A stretch of DNA of 43,837 bases from SYIM01 sp041182885 (GTDB taxonomy: Bacteria; Pseudomonadota; Gammaproteobacteria; Burkholderiales; Burkholderiaceae_E). Below, one piece after another: positions 1 to 8,604 of the stretch; positions within the stretch are counted from its first letter, which is position 1; each line of letters opens with the position of its first letter. A program made the position numbers and the translations under genes. The notes under the pieces were generated by a model. That model saw only the letters and a list, made by a program, of their open reading frames with translations, had not been told where the DNA came from and did no database searches. The stretch is from contig JBMSQB010000034.1 in NCBI GenBank assembly GCA_049423065.1, positions 1 to 43,837 of the forward strand, read 5' to 3'.

Positions 1-135
1 CTGCGTACGCGCCGCACCGCGCCGATGGGCGAGTCGCTTCAGGACAGAATGCGGGCGGTGATGGCCGCACACGGGGGGCTTGAACGCCCCTGGCAGGTGG
101 GCCACGTGATTGGCAGTCCGGTGCCGCGGGTTTGA
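1..135 (+). CDS. C-terminal end of an unidentified protein (cut by window edge)
   Basis: Frame 1 is open from the first base to a TGA at 133-135 and encodes the last 44 residues of a protein ending in SPVPRV. The residues are ordinary (charged and hydrophobic mixed, a short Arg-rich start), with no motif I recognise. It converges with mgtE, whose stop lies 29 bases further on. Because the start is outside the window, I cannot say whether this is a real gene end or a chance open frame. Lack of in-frame stops over 130 bases is weak evidence in GC-rich DNA. Confidence 0.4.
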   Translation: MRTRRTAPMGESLQDRMRAVMAAHGGLERPWQVGHVIGSPVPRV

Positions 136-164
136 GGCGCGGCCGGCGTCAGCCGACTGGCTGG

Positions 165-1862
165 CTATCGGAAGAACAGGCTCGCCAGCCCGAGAAAAAT
201 CAGAAAGCCCATGCTGTCAGTGCTGAAGGTGAGCAGCACCGACGAGCCGATGGCCGGGTCGCGCCCAGCGCGTTCGAGCGCGAGCGGCACCGCCATGGCA
301 ATCAGGGCGCCCACCACCAGGTTGAGGGTCATTGCGAGCAGCATCAGCGCGCCCAGTAGCGCCCCCTGATGCGTGTCCGAATAGAGCCACCAGGCAAACA
401 GCCCGGCCACGCCGCCCCAGACCACGCCGTTCAATCCCGCGATGGCGATCTCCTTGGCGAGCAGTTGACGGGCGTTTGAGCGGGTGAGCTGGCCCAGTGC
501 AAGCGAGCGGATGATCAGCGTCATGGTCTGATTGCCGGAATTGCCGGCAATTCCTGCCACGATCGGCATCAGCGCGGCGAGCGCCACCACGCGTTCAATG
601 GTGCCTTCAAATGCGCCAATCACGCGCGAGGCGAAGAATGCGGTGCAGAGATTGACCGCGAGCCAGAGCCAGCGGTTTCGCGCCGACTGCCAGACGCTTG
701 AAAACAGGTCTTCCTCTTCGCGCAGACCCGCCTGGGCGAGCGCGACCGACTCGCCCTCTTCGCGGATCACGTCCACCGCTTCGGCCACCGTCACGCGGCC
801 GACCAGCCGGTTGTGGGGATCGACCACCGGCGCCGAGACCAGGTCATAGCGCTCGAATGCGAGCGCCGCCTCGCTCGCGTTGTCGTAGGGCGCAAGCGCA
901 AGCACGTCGCGCCGCATCACATCCGACACCAGGACCTCGGGCTGGTTGATCAGCACCCGGTCCAGCGGCAGGCTTCCCTCGAGCTGATCATGCTCGTCGA
1001 CCACGAAGATCTGGTCGGTGTGATCGGGGAGTTCATCTAGCGTACGCAGATAGCGCAGCACCGCCTCCAGCGAAAAATCGGCGCGCACCGAGATGGTTTC
1101 GAAGTCCATCAGCGCGCCCACCGACCCCTCCGGGTACGACATGGACGCACGCAGCTGCTCGCGCTCCTCCTGGCTCAAGCCCTGCCGGACCGCCTCGACC
1201 ACATCGGAGGGAAGGTCGGGTGCGAGTTCGGCGATTTCGTCGGTATCGAGTGTCTCGACCGCTTCGACCAGCTCCTCGGTATCCATCGAGCGGATCAGCG
1301 ACTCGCGAACCGACTCGGAGACCTCCAGCAGGATCTCGCCGTCGCGCTCGGCCTTCACCAGGTCCCAGACGGTGATCCGGTCGGACTGCGGGAGCGCTTC
1401 GAGGATATAGGCCACATCGGCCGGGTGCAGGCGCTCAAGCCGCAGCCGCAGCTCGTTCAGATGCTGACGCTCGACCAGCAGTTCCACCAGCGAGTGGCGC
1501 TCGGCATCTTCACCGTGCTGCTGACGGTGGGCGAGGTCGAGCACCACCCGGTGACGCCGGAGGAGCTCCTGCACCTCGTTCAGTGCGCGCGAGGCCTCTT
1601 CGGGATCGCGCTGCTGATCGTCGCCCGAGTCCGGTTCGGCGGCAGCGGCTGCCGTGGGGGTGTCCACCGGCTTGTGGTGAGCCGTGTGTTCGCGATCTTG
1701 CCCCTGGGCGTCGGACGGGCGCGCCGGCTCGAGCGCGAGCGATGCCTGCCGGTCCGCAGGGGCGGCCGGCGCGGCGGGGTCCTGGCCCTCGCGGCGGGGG
1801 TCGGTGCTCGGGTTCATCGGCGTCTGCGCAGGCATCGGGGGATTGAGCCCGAATCGTCTCAC
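165..1862 (-). CDS. mgtE: MgtE-family magnesium channel
   Basis: Inner-membrane Mg2+ channel with cytosolic gating domains. The 565 residues show a Pro/Ala-rich leader (about 1-90), the MgtE N-terminal helical domain (about 130-250, with LHPADVAYILEALP), a CBS pair (about 255-380, with SVGALMDFETISV and VSDVMRRDV), and about five membrane helices from residue 395. The pore signature appears as GIAGNSGNQTMTLIIRSLA, and the conserved pore Asp is D549 in TFSTDSMGF. Start choice is open: GTG at 1862, or ATG at 1835 or 1817; none has a convincing ribosome site. MgtE proteins are usually about 450-490 residues, so the extra length is the low-complexity N-terminus. It lies 45 bases after the RNB-family gene and may share its transcript. 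Function is confident; start is not. Confidence 0.93.
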   Translation of the reverse strand: MRRFGLNPPMPAQTPMNPSTDPRREGQDPAAPAAPADRQASLALEPARPSDAQGQDREHTAHHKPVDTPTAAAAAEPDSGDDQQRDPEEASRALNEVQELLRRHRVVLDLAHRQQHGEDAERHSLVELLVERQHLNELRLRLERLHPADVAYILEALPQSDRITVWDLVKAERDGEILLEVSESVRESLIRSMDTEELVEAVETLDTDEIAELAPDLPSDVVEAVRQGLSQEEREQLRASMSYPEGSVGALMDFETISVRADFSLEAVLRYLRTLDELPDHTDQIFVVDEHDQLEGSLPLDRVLINQPEVLVSDVMRRDVLALAPYDNASEAALAFERYDLVSAPVVDPHNRLVGRVTVAEAVDVIREEGESVALAQAGLREEEDLFSSVWQSARNRWLWLAVNLCTAFFASRVIGAFEGTIERVVALAALMPIVAGIAGNSGNQTMTLIIRSLALGQLTRSNARQLLAKEIAIAGLNGVVWGGVAGLFAWWLYSDTHQGALLGALMLLAMTLNLVVGALIAMAVPLALERAGRDPAIGSSVLLTFSTDSMGFLIFLGLASLFFR

Positions 1863-1907
1863 AGAGCGCGCCTGCCGCGCAGACGGCTGGCGCGGAAAAG
1901 CGGGCCG

Positions 1908-3887
1908 TCAGGCGGCTGCGTCCGGTTCCGCCGGAGCGGTGCCTGGGGTGTCCTCTGCGGGGGCGTCCTCGCCCGGCAGATCGTCTGCGTCGGTCTCGGA
2001 GGAGAGCGAGACAAAACGCGCCTGGACTGAAAGGTCCACCTCATCGGGGTCGCTCAGATCGACCACAATCCGTCGCCCTGGCGCCACAGTGGGCAGGCCG
2101 GGCAGGCGGAAATAGAACGGCGCACGCGCGAGGCGCACGACGTCTTCGCGCACCACTACTGCGTCGGCGCGGTCGAGCCGCTCCTGCGCGATCCAGCGCA
2201 GGCACCAGAGACGTTCCATGCGCTGCTGAAAATCCTGATAGGCGGTGTGCCGTGCGTCAAACGCGGAGATGATGGAAAAGAGCGCTGCGTCTTTCGCACC
2301 AAGCGGCGGAGACTGGTCACGCAGGAGCGCAAGCAGTTGGCGCTGATTGATCAGGTCGACATACCGCCGGAGGGGCGACGTGGCCCAGATGTACTGGCTC
2401 ACTCCCAGCCCTTCATGGGGCAAAGCCTGGGTGCTCATGCGGACCCGCCCCGCCTGCTGCGAGCGGTAGATGCCCGGCACCGCGTGCTCGGCGAGCAGCC
2501 CCCCCCATTGGCTGTTCGCAAGAATCATCATCTCGGCGACGATCCGGTCAAGCGGCGCATCGCGCAGCCGCTGCTCGATCCGCACGCGCTCGCCATCAGG
2601 ACCGCGGTCGATCCGGAAACTGAAATCGGCGCGAAAGCGCGGCTCGGGCTTGCCACGCATGCGCTCGCGGCGCGCGACCGAGGCCAGCGTCACGCGCCAG
2701 AGGACTCTCAGCGCCGGGCCGAAGTGCAAGTCCCGGGCGGCGTCGTCGCTTGCGAGCGCGGCCTCGGTGACCTGCGCCGAGACCTGCTCGTGCCGCAGGT
2801 TGGCAGCGATCGGAACCCGCTCGATCCGCGAGTGCGAGGCTTCAATGTCGCTGCCATCGGCGCTGACATCGAGGTAAAGCGAGAGTGCAGCCACCTCACG
2901 CCCCGCATCGAGCGAATAGCGCGCGACCACCGGATCAGGGAGCATGGTGATCTTGTCGCCGGGCATGTACACCGAGGACATGCGCTCGCGCGCGAGCAGA
3001 TCGAGCGGCGAATCATGTGCCAGTGCGAGCGCGGGCGCTGCGATGTGGATGCCGATCCGCCAGCGACCGCCCTCGAGCGGTGTGACCGACAGCGCATCAT
3101 CGATTTCGGTGGTTGACTCATCGTCGATCGAAAAAGCCTGGACCTCGGCGCGTTCAAGCCCGGCGTGCGGGTCGTCGGCGAGCCCCGCGGCTTCTGCGCG
3201 TCCTTCGAACCGCAGTCCGGCGGGAAAATGCTCGGCTGCAAAGCAGCCGAAGTGGAGCGCATGCGCCGACTCGAACGCGCCCACCTGTAGCAGCAGCCGC
3301 TCGGGGGTGAGGTGGCTGGTGCGCAGCGCCGCGTCGAAAGCGCGCCACTCGATGCTCTGCTTGTCGGGGCGAACCAGCAGGCTGGCCGGTCGCGCTGCCA
3401 GTTCCGCCGGCAGTTCACCGGCCCGAAGTCGTTCAGCCATCGCTTCGATCCGGGCCTCGATCTCCCGGCGGCGCGCGAGCGAGGCGAGCGCAGTGCGTAC
3501 GGTCTCTTCCGGCGCGGCACGATACTGCCCGCGGCCCTTGCGCTGAAAATGGATGGGTGAGGCGTGCAGACGCAAAAGGAGTGCAGTGGACTGGATTGCA
3601 TCGGGCGCTGCGCCGAAATATTCGGCAGCGAGCGTCTCGTAGCCAAACTCCTCCTGGGGGGCGCACTGCCAGAGAAACTCGATGTCGAGTTCCTCGGCGA
3701 GCTTTGTGGCGGCGGGCAGCAGCGCCTCGACCGATGGCCGGTCAAAGCGCAGCATCACATGCGCGGCCTTGATCTTCACGCGACGGCCGCTCGCGAGCTC
3801 AACCTGCAGGCTCGCGCCAGCTTCGCTCAGCACGGTGGCCGCCTTGAAGTCGCCCGCCTCTTCGAATAAAACCTGTGTCGCAGCCAA
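1908..3887 (-). CDS. RNB-domain exoribonuclease (RNase II/R family), probable TTG start
   Basis: Predicted 3'-5' exoribonuclease. The RNB signature FSIDDESTTEIDDALSV sits near residues 253-268 of the 659-residue product, and its Asp cluster coordinates the catalytic Mg2+. The part before it (1-240) is helical and lacks clear cold-shock domains. The C-terminus ends in an acidic Ala/Pro-rich tail. The start: the frame stays open back to 3965, but the family-like opening AATQVLFEEAG follows a TTG at 3887-3885, which has a GGAG nine bases upstream, so I place the start there. The Arg-rich 26 residues before it look like untranslated leader. It lies 82 bases downstream of the FabG-like gene on the same strand. 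It resembles the beta-proteobacterial RNB proteins annotated as ribonuclease II or VacB-like; whether it replaces RNase R is unknown. Confidence 0.85.
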   Translation of the reverse strand: MAATQVLFEEAGDFKAATVLSEAGASLQVELASGRRVKIKAAHVMLRFDRPSVEALLPAATKLAEELDIEFLWQCAPQEEFGYETLAAEYFGAAPDAIQSTALLLRLHASPIHFQRKGRGQYRAAPEETVRTALASLARRREIEARIEAMAERLRAGELPAELAARPASLLVRPDKQSIEWRAFDAALRTSHLTPERLLLQVGAFESAHALHFGCFAAEHFPAGLRFEGRAEAAGLADDPHAGLERAEVQAFSIDDESTTEIDDALSVTPLEGGRWRIGIHIAAPALALAHDSPLDLLARERMSSVYMPGDKITMLPDPVVARYSLDAGREVAALSLYLDVSADGSDIEASHSRIERVPIAANLRHEQVSAQVTEAALASDDAARDLHFGPALRVLWRVTLASVARRERMRGKPEPRFRADFSFRIDRGPDGERVRIEQRLRDAPLDRIVAEMMILANSQWGGLLAEHAVPGIYRSQQAGRVRMSTQALPHEGLGVSQYIWATSPLRRYVDLINQRQLLALLRDQSPPLGAKDAALFSIISAFDARHTAYQDFQQRMERLWCLRWIAQERLDRADAVVVREDVVRLARAPFYFRLPGLPTVAPGRRIVVDLSDPDEVDLSVQARFVSLSSETDADDLPGEDAPAEDTPGTAPAEPDAAA

Positions 3888-3969
3888 CGGCAGCGTCTCC
3901 CGTGTGGATCGTCGATGTGTGGTGAGGAACCGCGCGTCGACCTGGCGGCCCCGCGCGAGCGGCAATCGC

Positions 3970-4710
3970 TTACATCATGATGCCGCCAGAGACCTCGATT
4001 GTGGTGCCGTTGATGTAGCTTGCGTCGTCGGAGGCGAGAAACGCATAGACACGGGCAATTTCCTCGGGCTGGCCGAGCCGCCCCATGGGCACCTTGTCGA
4101 CCATCTTCTGCATCACCGCGGGCGGAATCGTCTCCAGGATGGGCGTGGCGACAAACCCGGGACACACTGCCACGGTCCGGATGCCTTTGGGACCCAGTTC
4201 GCGGCCCCAGGTCTTCGCAAACCCGATCACGCCGGCCTTGGTGGCCGCATAGTTGGTCTGCCCGAAATTGCCATAGAGGCCCACCACCGAGGAGGCGATC
4301 AGGATCACCCCGCTTTCCTGCTCGAGCATGGTCGGTACGACGGCCTGCGTGCAGTGAAAGACACCCTTCAGATTGACCGACATCACGCTGTCGAATTGCT
4401 GCTCGGTCATCTTGACGAGCCGCGAATCCTTGGTGATGCCGGCGTTGTTCACCAGGCAGTCGATGCGCCCGAAGCGCGCGAGCGTGGCGGCAACCATGGC
4501 GTCAACGCTCTCGCGGTCGGTCACATCCACCCGGACAGCGAGCGTCTCGCCGCCAGCGTTCGCCACCGCGGCGCCTGCCGTCTCGGTGCGGCCCGCATCG
4601 ATATCGGCGAGCACCACGCGCGCGCCCTCTGCGGCAAAAACATGTGCGGTGGCCAGCCCGATGCCGCTGGCGGCGCCCGTGATGATGGCCACTTTGTTCC
4701 TGAGTTTCAT
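3970..4710 (-). CDS. FabG-like short-chain dehydrogenase/reductase (3-oxoacyl-ACP reductase type)
   Basis: Cytosolic NAD(P)H-dependent oxidoreductase of the classical SDR family, 246 residues. The nucleotide-binding GAASGIG is at residues 11-17, followed by NNAG, the catalytic Ser in IASSVVG, and the YxxxK pair in NYAATKAG. The C-terminus SGGIMM is usual for FabG-like proteins. The start is the ATG at 4710, giving MKLRNKVAIITG with GGAGA nine bases upstream; an upstream in-frame ATG at 4749 would add an unlikely Arg-rich leader. It sits alone from the fatty-acid cluster, so it is more likely an accessory beta-ketoacyl or acetoacetyl-CoA reductase than the main FabG. Substrate cannot be read from the sequence. 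Confidence 0.88.
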   Translation of the reverse strand: MKLRNKVAIITGAASGIGLATAHVFAAEGARVVLADIDAGRTETAGAAVANAGGETLAVRVDVTDRESVDAMVAATLARFGRIDCLVNNAGITKDSRLVKMTEQQFDSVMSVNLKGVFHCTQAVVPTMLEQESGVILIASSVVGLYGNFGQTNYAATKAGVIGFAKTWGRELGPKGIRTVAVCPGFVATPILETIPPAVMQKMVDKVPMGRLGQPEEIARVYAFLASDDASYINGTTIEVSGGIMM

Positions 4711-4745
4711 GAGCGGGTTTCTCCGGTCCGTTCGTGATCGGTTCG

Positions 4746-5363
4746 TCATTGTGCCGGGAGCGTGATGCCGGCAAAGGCCAGCACCCGGTCGATGTGCTGC
4801 TCGAAGTCCGACAGTGCGTGGTCGCTGCCCTCGATCACCAGGGTCTGTGCGCCCGCCCAGGCCGCGACCATCTCGCGCCAGTCGAGCAGTTCGTCGCCGG
4901 TGGCGGCGATCAGGAGGCTGCGCTCGGGCCGGCTGACCCTGGGCACCTCGAAGCGGCGCAACTCCGCAAGATGCTCGGCGATGAACTCGAAGGGCTCATC
5001 GCTGTGAAACAGCGTACCCCGGCCCAGATGGCGGGCGAGCGACTCCGCTGGACGCACCGAGGGGTTCAGCAGCACTGTACGCGGGCCGCAGGACTCGGCG
5101 AGGTGGCGCGCGTAGTAGCCGCCCAGCGAACTGCCCACCACCACATCGCGCTCGGTCGGCGCAATGCGTTCGACGATGAGCGCGATGGCTGCGGCGGGCG
5201 AGGCCGGCAGCGCCGGACAGACAAAATCCTCTGCCCGCCCCGCCCGCGCCATGGCCCGGCCCAGGCACTGCGCCTTGAACGACTGTGGCGACGATCGGAA
5301 TCCGTGGAGGTAGATGAGCCGCTCGCACGAATCGCAGCCGACGCCCTCGCCTGAGACGGCCAT
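4746..5363 (-). CDS. YqiA/YcfP-family alpha/beta-hydrolase (esterase)
   Basis: Predicted cytosolic esterase, 205 residues. It begins its fold with LIYLHGFRSSPQSFK, a typical YqiA/YcfP opening. The nucleophile elbow is GSSLGG (Ser79), the acid is probably Asp157 in TGDELLDW, and the base is His182 in EGSDHALSDFE, in the order of an alpha/beta-hydrolase triad. Its ATG overlaps the TGA of mpl by one base (TGATG), so its translation is probably coupled to mpl. The natural substrate of the family is unsettled; short acyl esters are cleaved by some members. The link to peptidoglycan recycling is positional only. Confidence 0.85.
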   Translation of the reverse strand: MAVSGEGVGCDSCERLIYLHGFRSSPQSFKAQCLGRAMARAGRAEDFVCPALPASPAAAIALIVERIAPTERDVVVGSSLGGYYARHLAESCGPRTVLLNPSVRPAESLARHLGRGTLFHSDEPFEFIAEHLAELRRFEVPRVSRPERSLLIAATGDELLDWREMVAAWAGAQTLVIEGSDHALSDFEQHIDRVLAFAGITLPAQ

Positions 5364-6730
5364 CAGGGCGTATCCAGCGCAGCGAGGAGGCGGGCGTGGA
5401 TGCCGCCAAAGCCGCCGTTGCTCATGACGAGGATCCGGTCCCCCGCCCGGGCCTCGGCCGCGATCTGCGCGACCAGCCGGTCGAGGTCGGTCTCAACGCT
5501 GGCGCGTGCGCCAAGTGCTGCCAGATCGTCGGCGGGGTTCCACGACAGGGCGCCTGCGTAGCAGTAAATCCGATCGGCCTGCGCAAGGCTGCCGGCCAGC
5601 TGGGCGCGCATCGTGCCCAGCTTCATCGTGTTCGAGCGTGGTTCGAAGACCGCGAGGATTCGTTCGCCCGCGCGGGTATGTTCGCGAAGTGCTGCGATCG
5701 TCTCGGAAATAGCCGTGGGATGGTGGGCAAAATCGTCGATCACCGCAACGCCGCGCACCTCGCCACGAAGCTGCAGCCGGCGCCGGACGCCCCCAAAGCG
5801 CGACAGGGCCTCGATCGCCTCGCGCGCGGCGACGCCGAAAGCGCTCGCTGCCGCAATCGCTGCGAGGGCATTGGCCCGATTGTGCGCACCGGGTTGGGGC
5901 AATGCGCACAGGCCAAGCGGCGCGCCGTGTCGCAACACTGTGAAACCTGCCGGCGAGGATGCACCGCGCTCGGTGAGTTCGCCGATGTTCCAGTCGTGAT
6001 CGGTTAAAAAAGACTGCACTTCGCTCCAGCAGCCACGTGCGAGCACCCGGGCAAGCGCTGGCGCCTGGGCGTTCACGACCACTTGGCCCGAGCGGGGAAC
6101 GGTGCGAACAAGATGGTGAAATTGCGTTTCGATCGCGGCAAGATCGGCGAAGATGTCCGCGTGATCGAACTCGAGGTTATTCAGGATCAGGGTCCTGGGG
6201 CGATAGTGAATGAACTTGGAGCGCTTGTCGAAAAAGGCGGTGTCGTATTCATCGGCTTCGATCACGAACGCGCGGCCAGTCCCCAGGCGTGCCGAGCGCT
6301 CGAAATCGAGCGGCGCGCCGCCGATCAGAAATCCCGGCGCGGCGCCTGCGCACTCCAGAACCCATGCGAGCATGGCCGTGGTGGTGGTCTTGCCGTGGGT
6401 GCCGGCAACAGCGAGAACATGTCTGCCTGCGAGCACCTGTTCGGCGAGCCATTGCGGCCCGGACTGATAACGTGCGCCGGCGTCGAGGATGGCTTCGAGG
6501 AGAGGATTGCCCCGGCTGATGGCGTTGCCAATGATCCAGAGGTCCGGGTTGATGCCCAGCTGGTCGGCGCCATACCCTTCGATCAGGTCGATGCCGAGCG
6601 CTCGCAGCTGGTCGCTCATTGGGGGGTAAACGCCGGCATCGCAACCGGTCACCTGATGGCCCGCCTCACGGGCGATCGCAGCGATGCCGCCCATGAAGGT
6701 CCCGCAGATACCGAGGATATGGATATGCAT
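5363..6730 (-). CDS. mpl: UDP-N-acetylmuramate:L-alanyl-gamma-D-glutamyl-meso-diaminopimelate ligase
   Basis: Peptidoglycan-recycling ligase. It joins recovered murein tripeptide to UDP-MurNAc using ATP in the cytosol. The 455 residues open with MHIHILGICGTFMGG, the Mpl form of the Mur N-terminal Rossmann motif; the ATP loop GTHGKTT is at 110-116 and the Mur central domain has NNLEFDHADIF. The C-terminal domain carries DDFAHHPTAI and FEPRSNTMK, which separates Mpl from MurC. The start is the ATG at 6730; the open frame continues 13 codons further but the motif sits directly after this Met. Its start is 37 bases from that of a divergent + strand gene, so the two promoters must overlap. AmpD, which feeds the same recycling route, lies 12 kb away. 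Confidence 0.95.
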   Translation of the reverse strand: MHIHILGICGTFMGGIAAIAREAGHQVTGCDAGVYPPMSDQLRALGIDLIEGYGADQLGINPDLWIIGNAISRGNPLLEAILDAGARYQSGPQWLAEQVLAGRHVLAVAGTHGKTTTTAMLAWVLECAGAAPGFLIGGAPLDFERSARLGTGRAFVIEADEYDTAFFDKRSKFIHYRPRTLILNNLEFDHADIFADLAAIETQFHHLVRTVPRSGQVVVNAQAPALARVLARGCWSEVQSFLTDHDWNIGELTERGASSPAGFTVLRHGAPLGLCALPQPGAHNRANALAAIAAASAFGVAAREAIEALSRFGGVRRRLQLRGEVRGVAVIDDFAHHPTAISETIAALREHTRAGERILAVFEPRSNTMKLGTMRAQLAGSLAQADRIYCYAGALSWNPADDLAALGARASVETDLDRLVAQIAAEARAGDRILVMSNGGFGGIHARLLAALDTP

Positions 6731-6767
6731 CGGAGCGATAATGGCAGAGAGCCGCGATTCTACTGCC

Positions 6768-7364
6768 ATGACTGATCACCCCGATTCTGTTCGACTCGAG
6801 ATTGCCGCCGCCGCCGCCCGCCTGATTGCCGACTCGGGTCTCGACTATGGTGCGGCCAAGCTGAAAGCGGCCCGCCAGCTGCTGGGGCGCGCAGCGCCAC
6901 CACGCGGCGCGTTGCCCGACGGCGAGGAAATTGATGCGGCGCTGCGCGAGCATCTCGACCTGTTCGACCCCGATCATGCAGCGAGGGTGGCGCGCCGTCG
7001 TGAGGTGGCAGCCGAACTGATGGGCCGGCTCGCCGAGTTTCACCCTTATCTCACCGGGGCTGTCTGGAAAGGGATCTGTGCCGATCATGCGCCGATCCAC
7101 CTGCAACTTTTCCACGACAACCCAAAGGAGGTGGAAATGCGCCTGCTCGACGAGCGTCTGCGTTTCGATGTGCTGACGCTGCCGCATTTTCGCGATCCTC
7201 GCGAGTCGATCGAGGCCCTGGCGTTCGAGTGGCGCCGTGAACCGGTGCTGCTGTCGCTTTACACCGTCGATGATCTTCGCGGTGCGCTGCGGCGTGGCGC
7301 GTCCGGGCTTGCCGAGCGAGGCGATCTGGCGGCGCTGCGTCAACTTGCCGGCGCTGCCTCATGA
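6768..7364 (+). CDS. Conserved hypothetical protein beside tlpA
   Basis: A 198-residue soluble protein whose family function I do not know. The start is taken at the ATG at 6768 (MTDHPDSVRLEIAAAAARLI), since the frame upstream lies inside mpl. The N-terminal half is Ala/Arg-rich and helical; the centre (about 85-130) carries the distinctive GAVWKGICADHAPIHLQLF followed by an acidic LLDERLRFDVL segment. This centre is faintly like a minimal nucleotidyltransferase, but I cannot see a firm GS...D-x-D motif. Its stop overlaps the next start (ATGA), so it is translationally coupled to the thioredoxin-like gene. I recall similar genes at this site in other Burkholderiales. No signal peptide or membrane segment is visible. 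Confidence 0.75.
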   Translation: MTDHPDSVRLEIAAAAARLIADSGLDYGAAKLKAARQLLGRAAPPRGALPDGEEIDAALREHLDLFDPDHAARVARRREVAAELMGRLAEFHPYLTGAVWKGICADHAPIHLQLFHDNPKEVEMRLLDERLRFDVLTLPHFRDPRESIEALAFEWRREPVLLSLYTVDDLRGALRRGASGLAERGDLAALRQLAGAAS

Positions 7365-7906
7365 CGCCGGCGGACCGTTCGCCGACTCGCCGCCCGGTGC
7401 TGGCGGCGCTGGGAATCGCATGCCTCGCGGGCGGGGCCTGGTTTGGCTGGCAAGGCGACCCCTCTGGCGGGCCGGGCGAAGCGGCGCTTGAGACCTTTCT
7501 GGGCGCAAGCTGGACCGATGCGGAAGGACGGCCCTTTGACAGCGCCGCCCTGCGTGGTCGCGCACTGGTACTCAACTTCTGGGCGACCTGGTGCCCGCCC
7601 TGCGTGGAGGAAATGCCCGAACTCGATGCGCTCAGCCGCGAGCTGGCACCCAAGGGTGTTCATGTGATCGGTATCGGTATCGATTCTGTGGCCAAAATCC
7701 AGCAATTTTCGCAAAAATCCGGCTTTTCCTATCCGCTCCTGCCAGCCGGCGCGAGCGGCGCCGAACTCACCCGGGCATTTGGAAACGCCTCCGCGGCCCT
7801 GCCCTACACCGTCGTGATCGGGCGCGATGGCCGCGTCCGGGAGCGCATTCTGGGGCGTTTCAAGCTGGAAAGCCTGCGGAAGGCCGCCCTGTCGGCAGCC
7901 GGATAG
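7361..7906 (+). CDS. TlpA-like membrane-anchored thiol:disulfide oxidoreductase
   Basis: Periplasm-facing thioredoxin-fold protein of 181 residues. A single N-terminal membrane anchor or uncleaved signal spans about 12-30, after a basic RSPTRRP segment. The redox site WCPPC is at 77-81 in the typical context LNFWATWCPPCVEEMP, and the cis-Pro loop is ALPYTVVI near residue 146. By family it reduces or isomerises periplasmic disulfides, for example in cytochrome c maturation. It starts in a 4-base ATGA overlap with the preceding gene. In related genomes as I remember them aroQ often follows before accB; here 193 bases of non-coding DNA follow instead. Confidence 0.9.
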   Translation: MTPADRSPTRRPVLAALGIACLAGGAWFGWQGDPSGGPGEAALETFLGASWTDAEGRPFDSAALRGRALVLNFWATWCPPCVEEMPELDALSRELAPKGVHVIGIGIDSVAKIQQFSQKSGFSYPLLPAGASGAELTRAFGNASAALPYTVVIGRDGRVRERILGRFKLESLRKAALSAAG

Positions 7907-7926
7907 ACATCGGTGCCTTGCGCTTT

Positions 7927-7959
7927 TTGCTAGGTTCCTGCCTCAAATTGGGCTAAGAT
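7927..7959 (+). promoter_or_regulatory. Weak candidate promoter for accBC
   Basis: A TAAGAT at 7954-7959 is a plausible -10 element in the 193-base gap before accB. The best upstream -35 match, TTGCTA at 7927-7932, is 21 bases away, too far for a standard sigma-70 site, so only the -10 is suggestive. A leader of about 135 bases would follow. Confidence 0.25.
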
Positions 7960-8099
7960 TCGCGATCTTTCCTGCATCCGACATCCTTCAGCGCCGCATC
8001 GTCATGGTGGTCGATACGCGAGTTGGTACGGGCGGCAGGGTTCCGCGCGCCTGGCAGCAGCAGGGTGTGGCCTGAGGGCGGTCCGTCAGAGGTATGAGC

Positions 8100-8582
8100 A
8101 TGGATCTCAGAAAACTTAAAACGCTGATCGACCTGGTGTCCGAGTCCGGCATTTCCGAACTTGAGATCACCGAGGGAGAAGGGCGGGTGCGGATCGTCAA
8201 GGCAGCCGCACCCCAGGCCATCCCTGTCTCAGCCATCATGCCGGCGCCAATCGCGGTGGCGCCTGCAGTGTCAGCCGAGGGCCCAGCTGCCGCGGCGGCT
8301 GCGTCCTCTCCGGCCCCGGCCGAGGAAGCACCCAAGGCGCCCACCGGCCATGTCGTCAAGTCGCCAATGGTGGGCACGTTTTACCGCTCCGCGCAGCCCG
8401 GCTCCGAGTCGTTTGTCTCGGTGGGCAGCAAGGTCCGCCAAGGCGACACGCTCTGCATCATCGAGGCAATGAAGCTCATGAACGAGATCGAGTCCGATTG
8501 CGACGGCACCGTGAAGGCGGTACTGGTTGAAAACGGCTCGCCGGTCGAGTTCGGCCAGCCGCTTTTCGTCATCGAACCCTGA
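8100..8582 (+). CDS. accB: Biotin carboxyl carrier protein of acetyl-CoA carboxylase
   Basis: Carries biotin between the carboxylase and transferase halves of acetyl-CoA carboxylase, the first step of fatty-acid synthesis. The 160 residues show the helical opening MDLRKLKTLIDLVSESGISE, an Ala/Pro-rich linker (about 35-85), the 'thumb' start SPMVGTFYRS, and the biotin site EAMKLMNE with Lys125. Two ATGs lie close together (8094 and 8100). AGAGG at 8088-8092 is only one base from the first but seven from the second, and the second gives the family's usual MDLRK start, so 8100 is chosen. accC follows after 22 bases in the same operon. Confidence 0.96.
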   Translation: MDLRKLKTLIDLVSESGISELEITEGEGRVRIVKAAAPQAIPVSAIMPAPIAVAPAVSAEGPAAAAAASSPAPAEEAPKAPTGHVVKSPMVGTFYRSAQPGSESFVSVGSKVRQGDTLCIIEAMKLMNEIESDCDGTVKAVLVENGSPVEFGQPLFVIEP

Positions 8583-8604
8583 AGCCGGCCGGCCGGAGCC
8601 TCGA

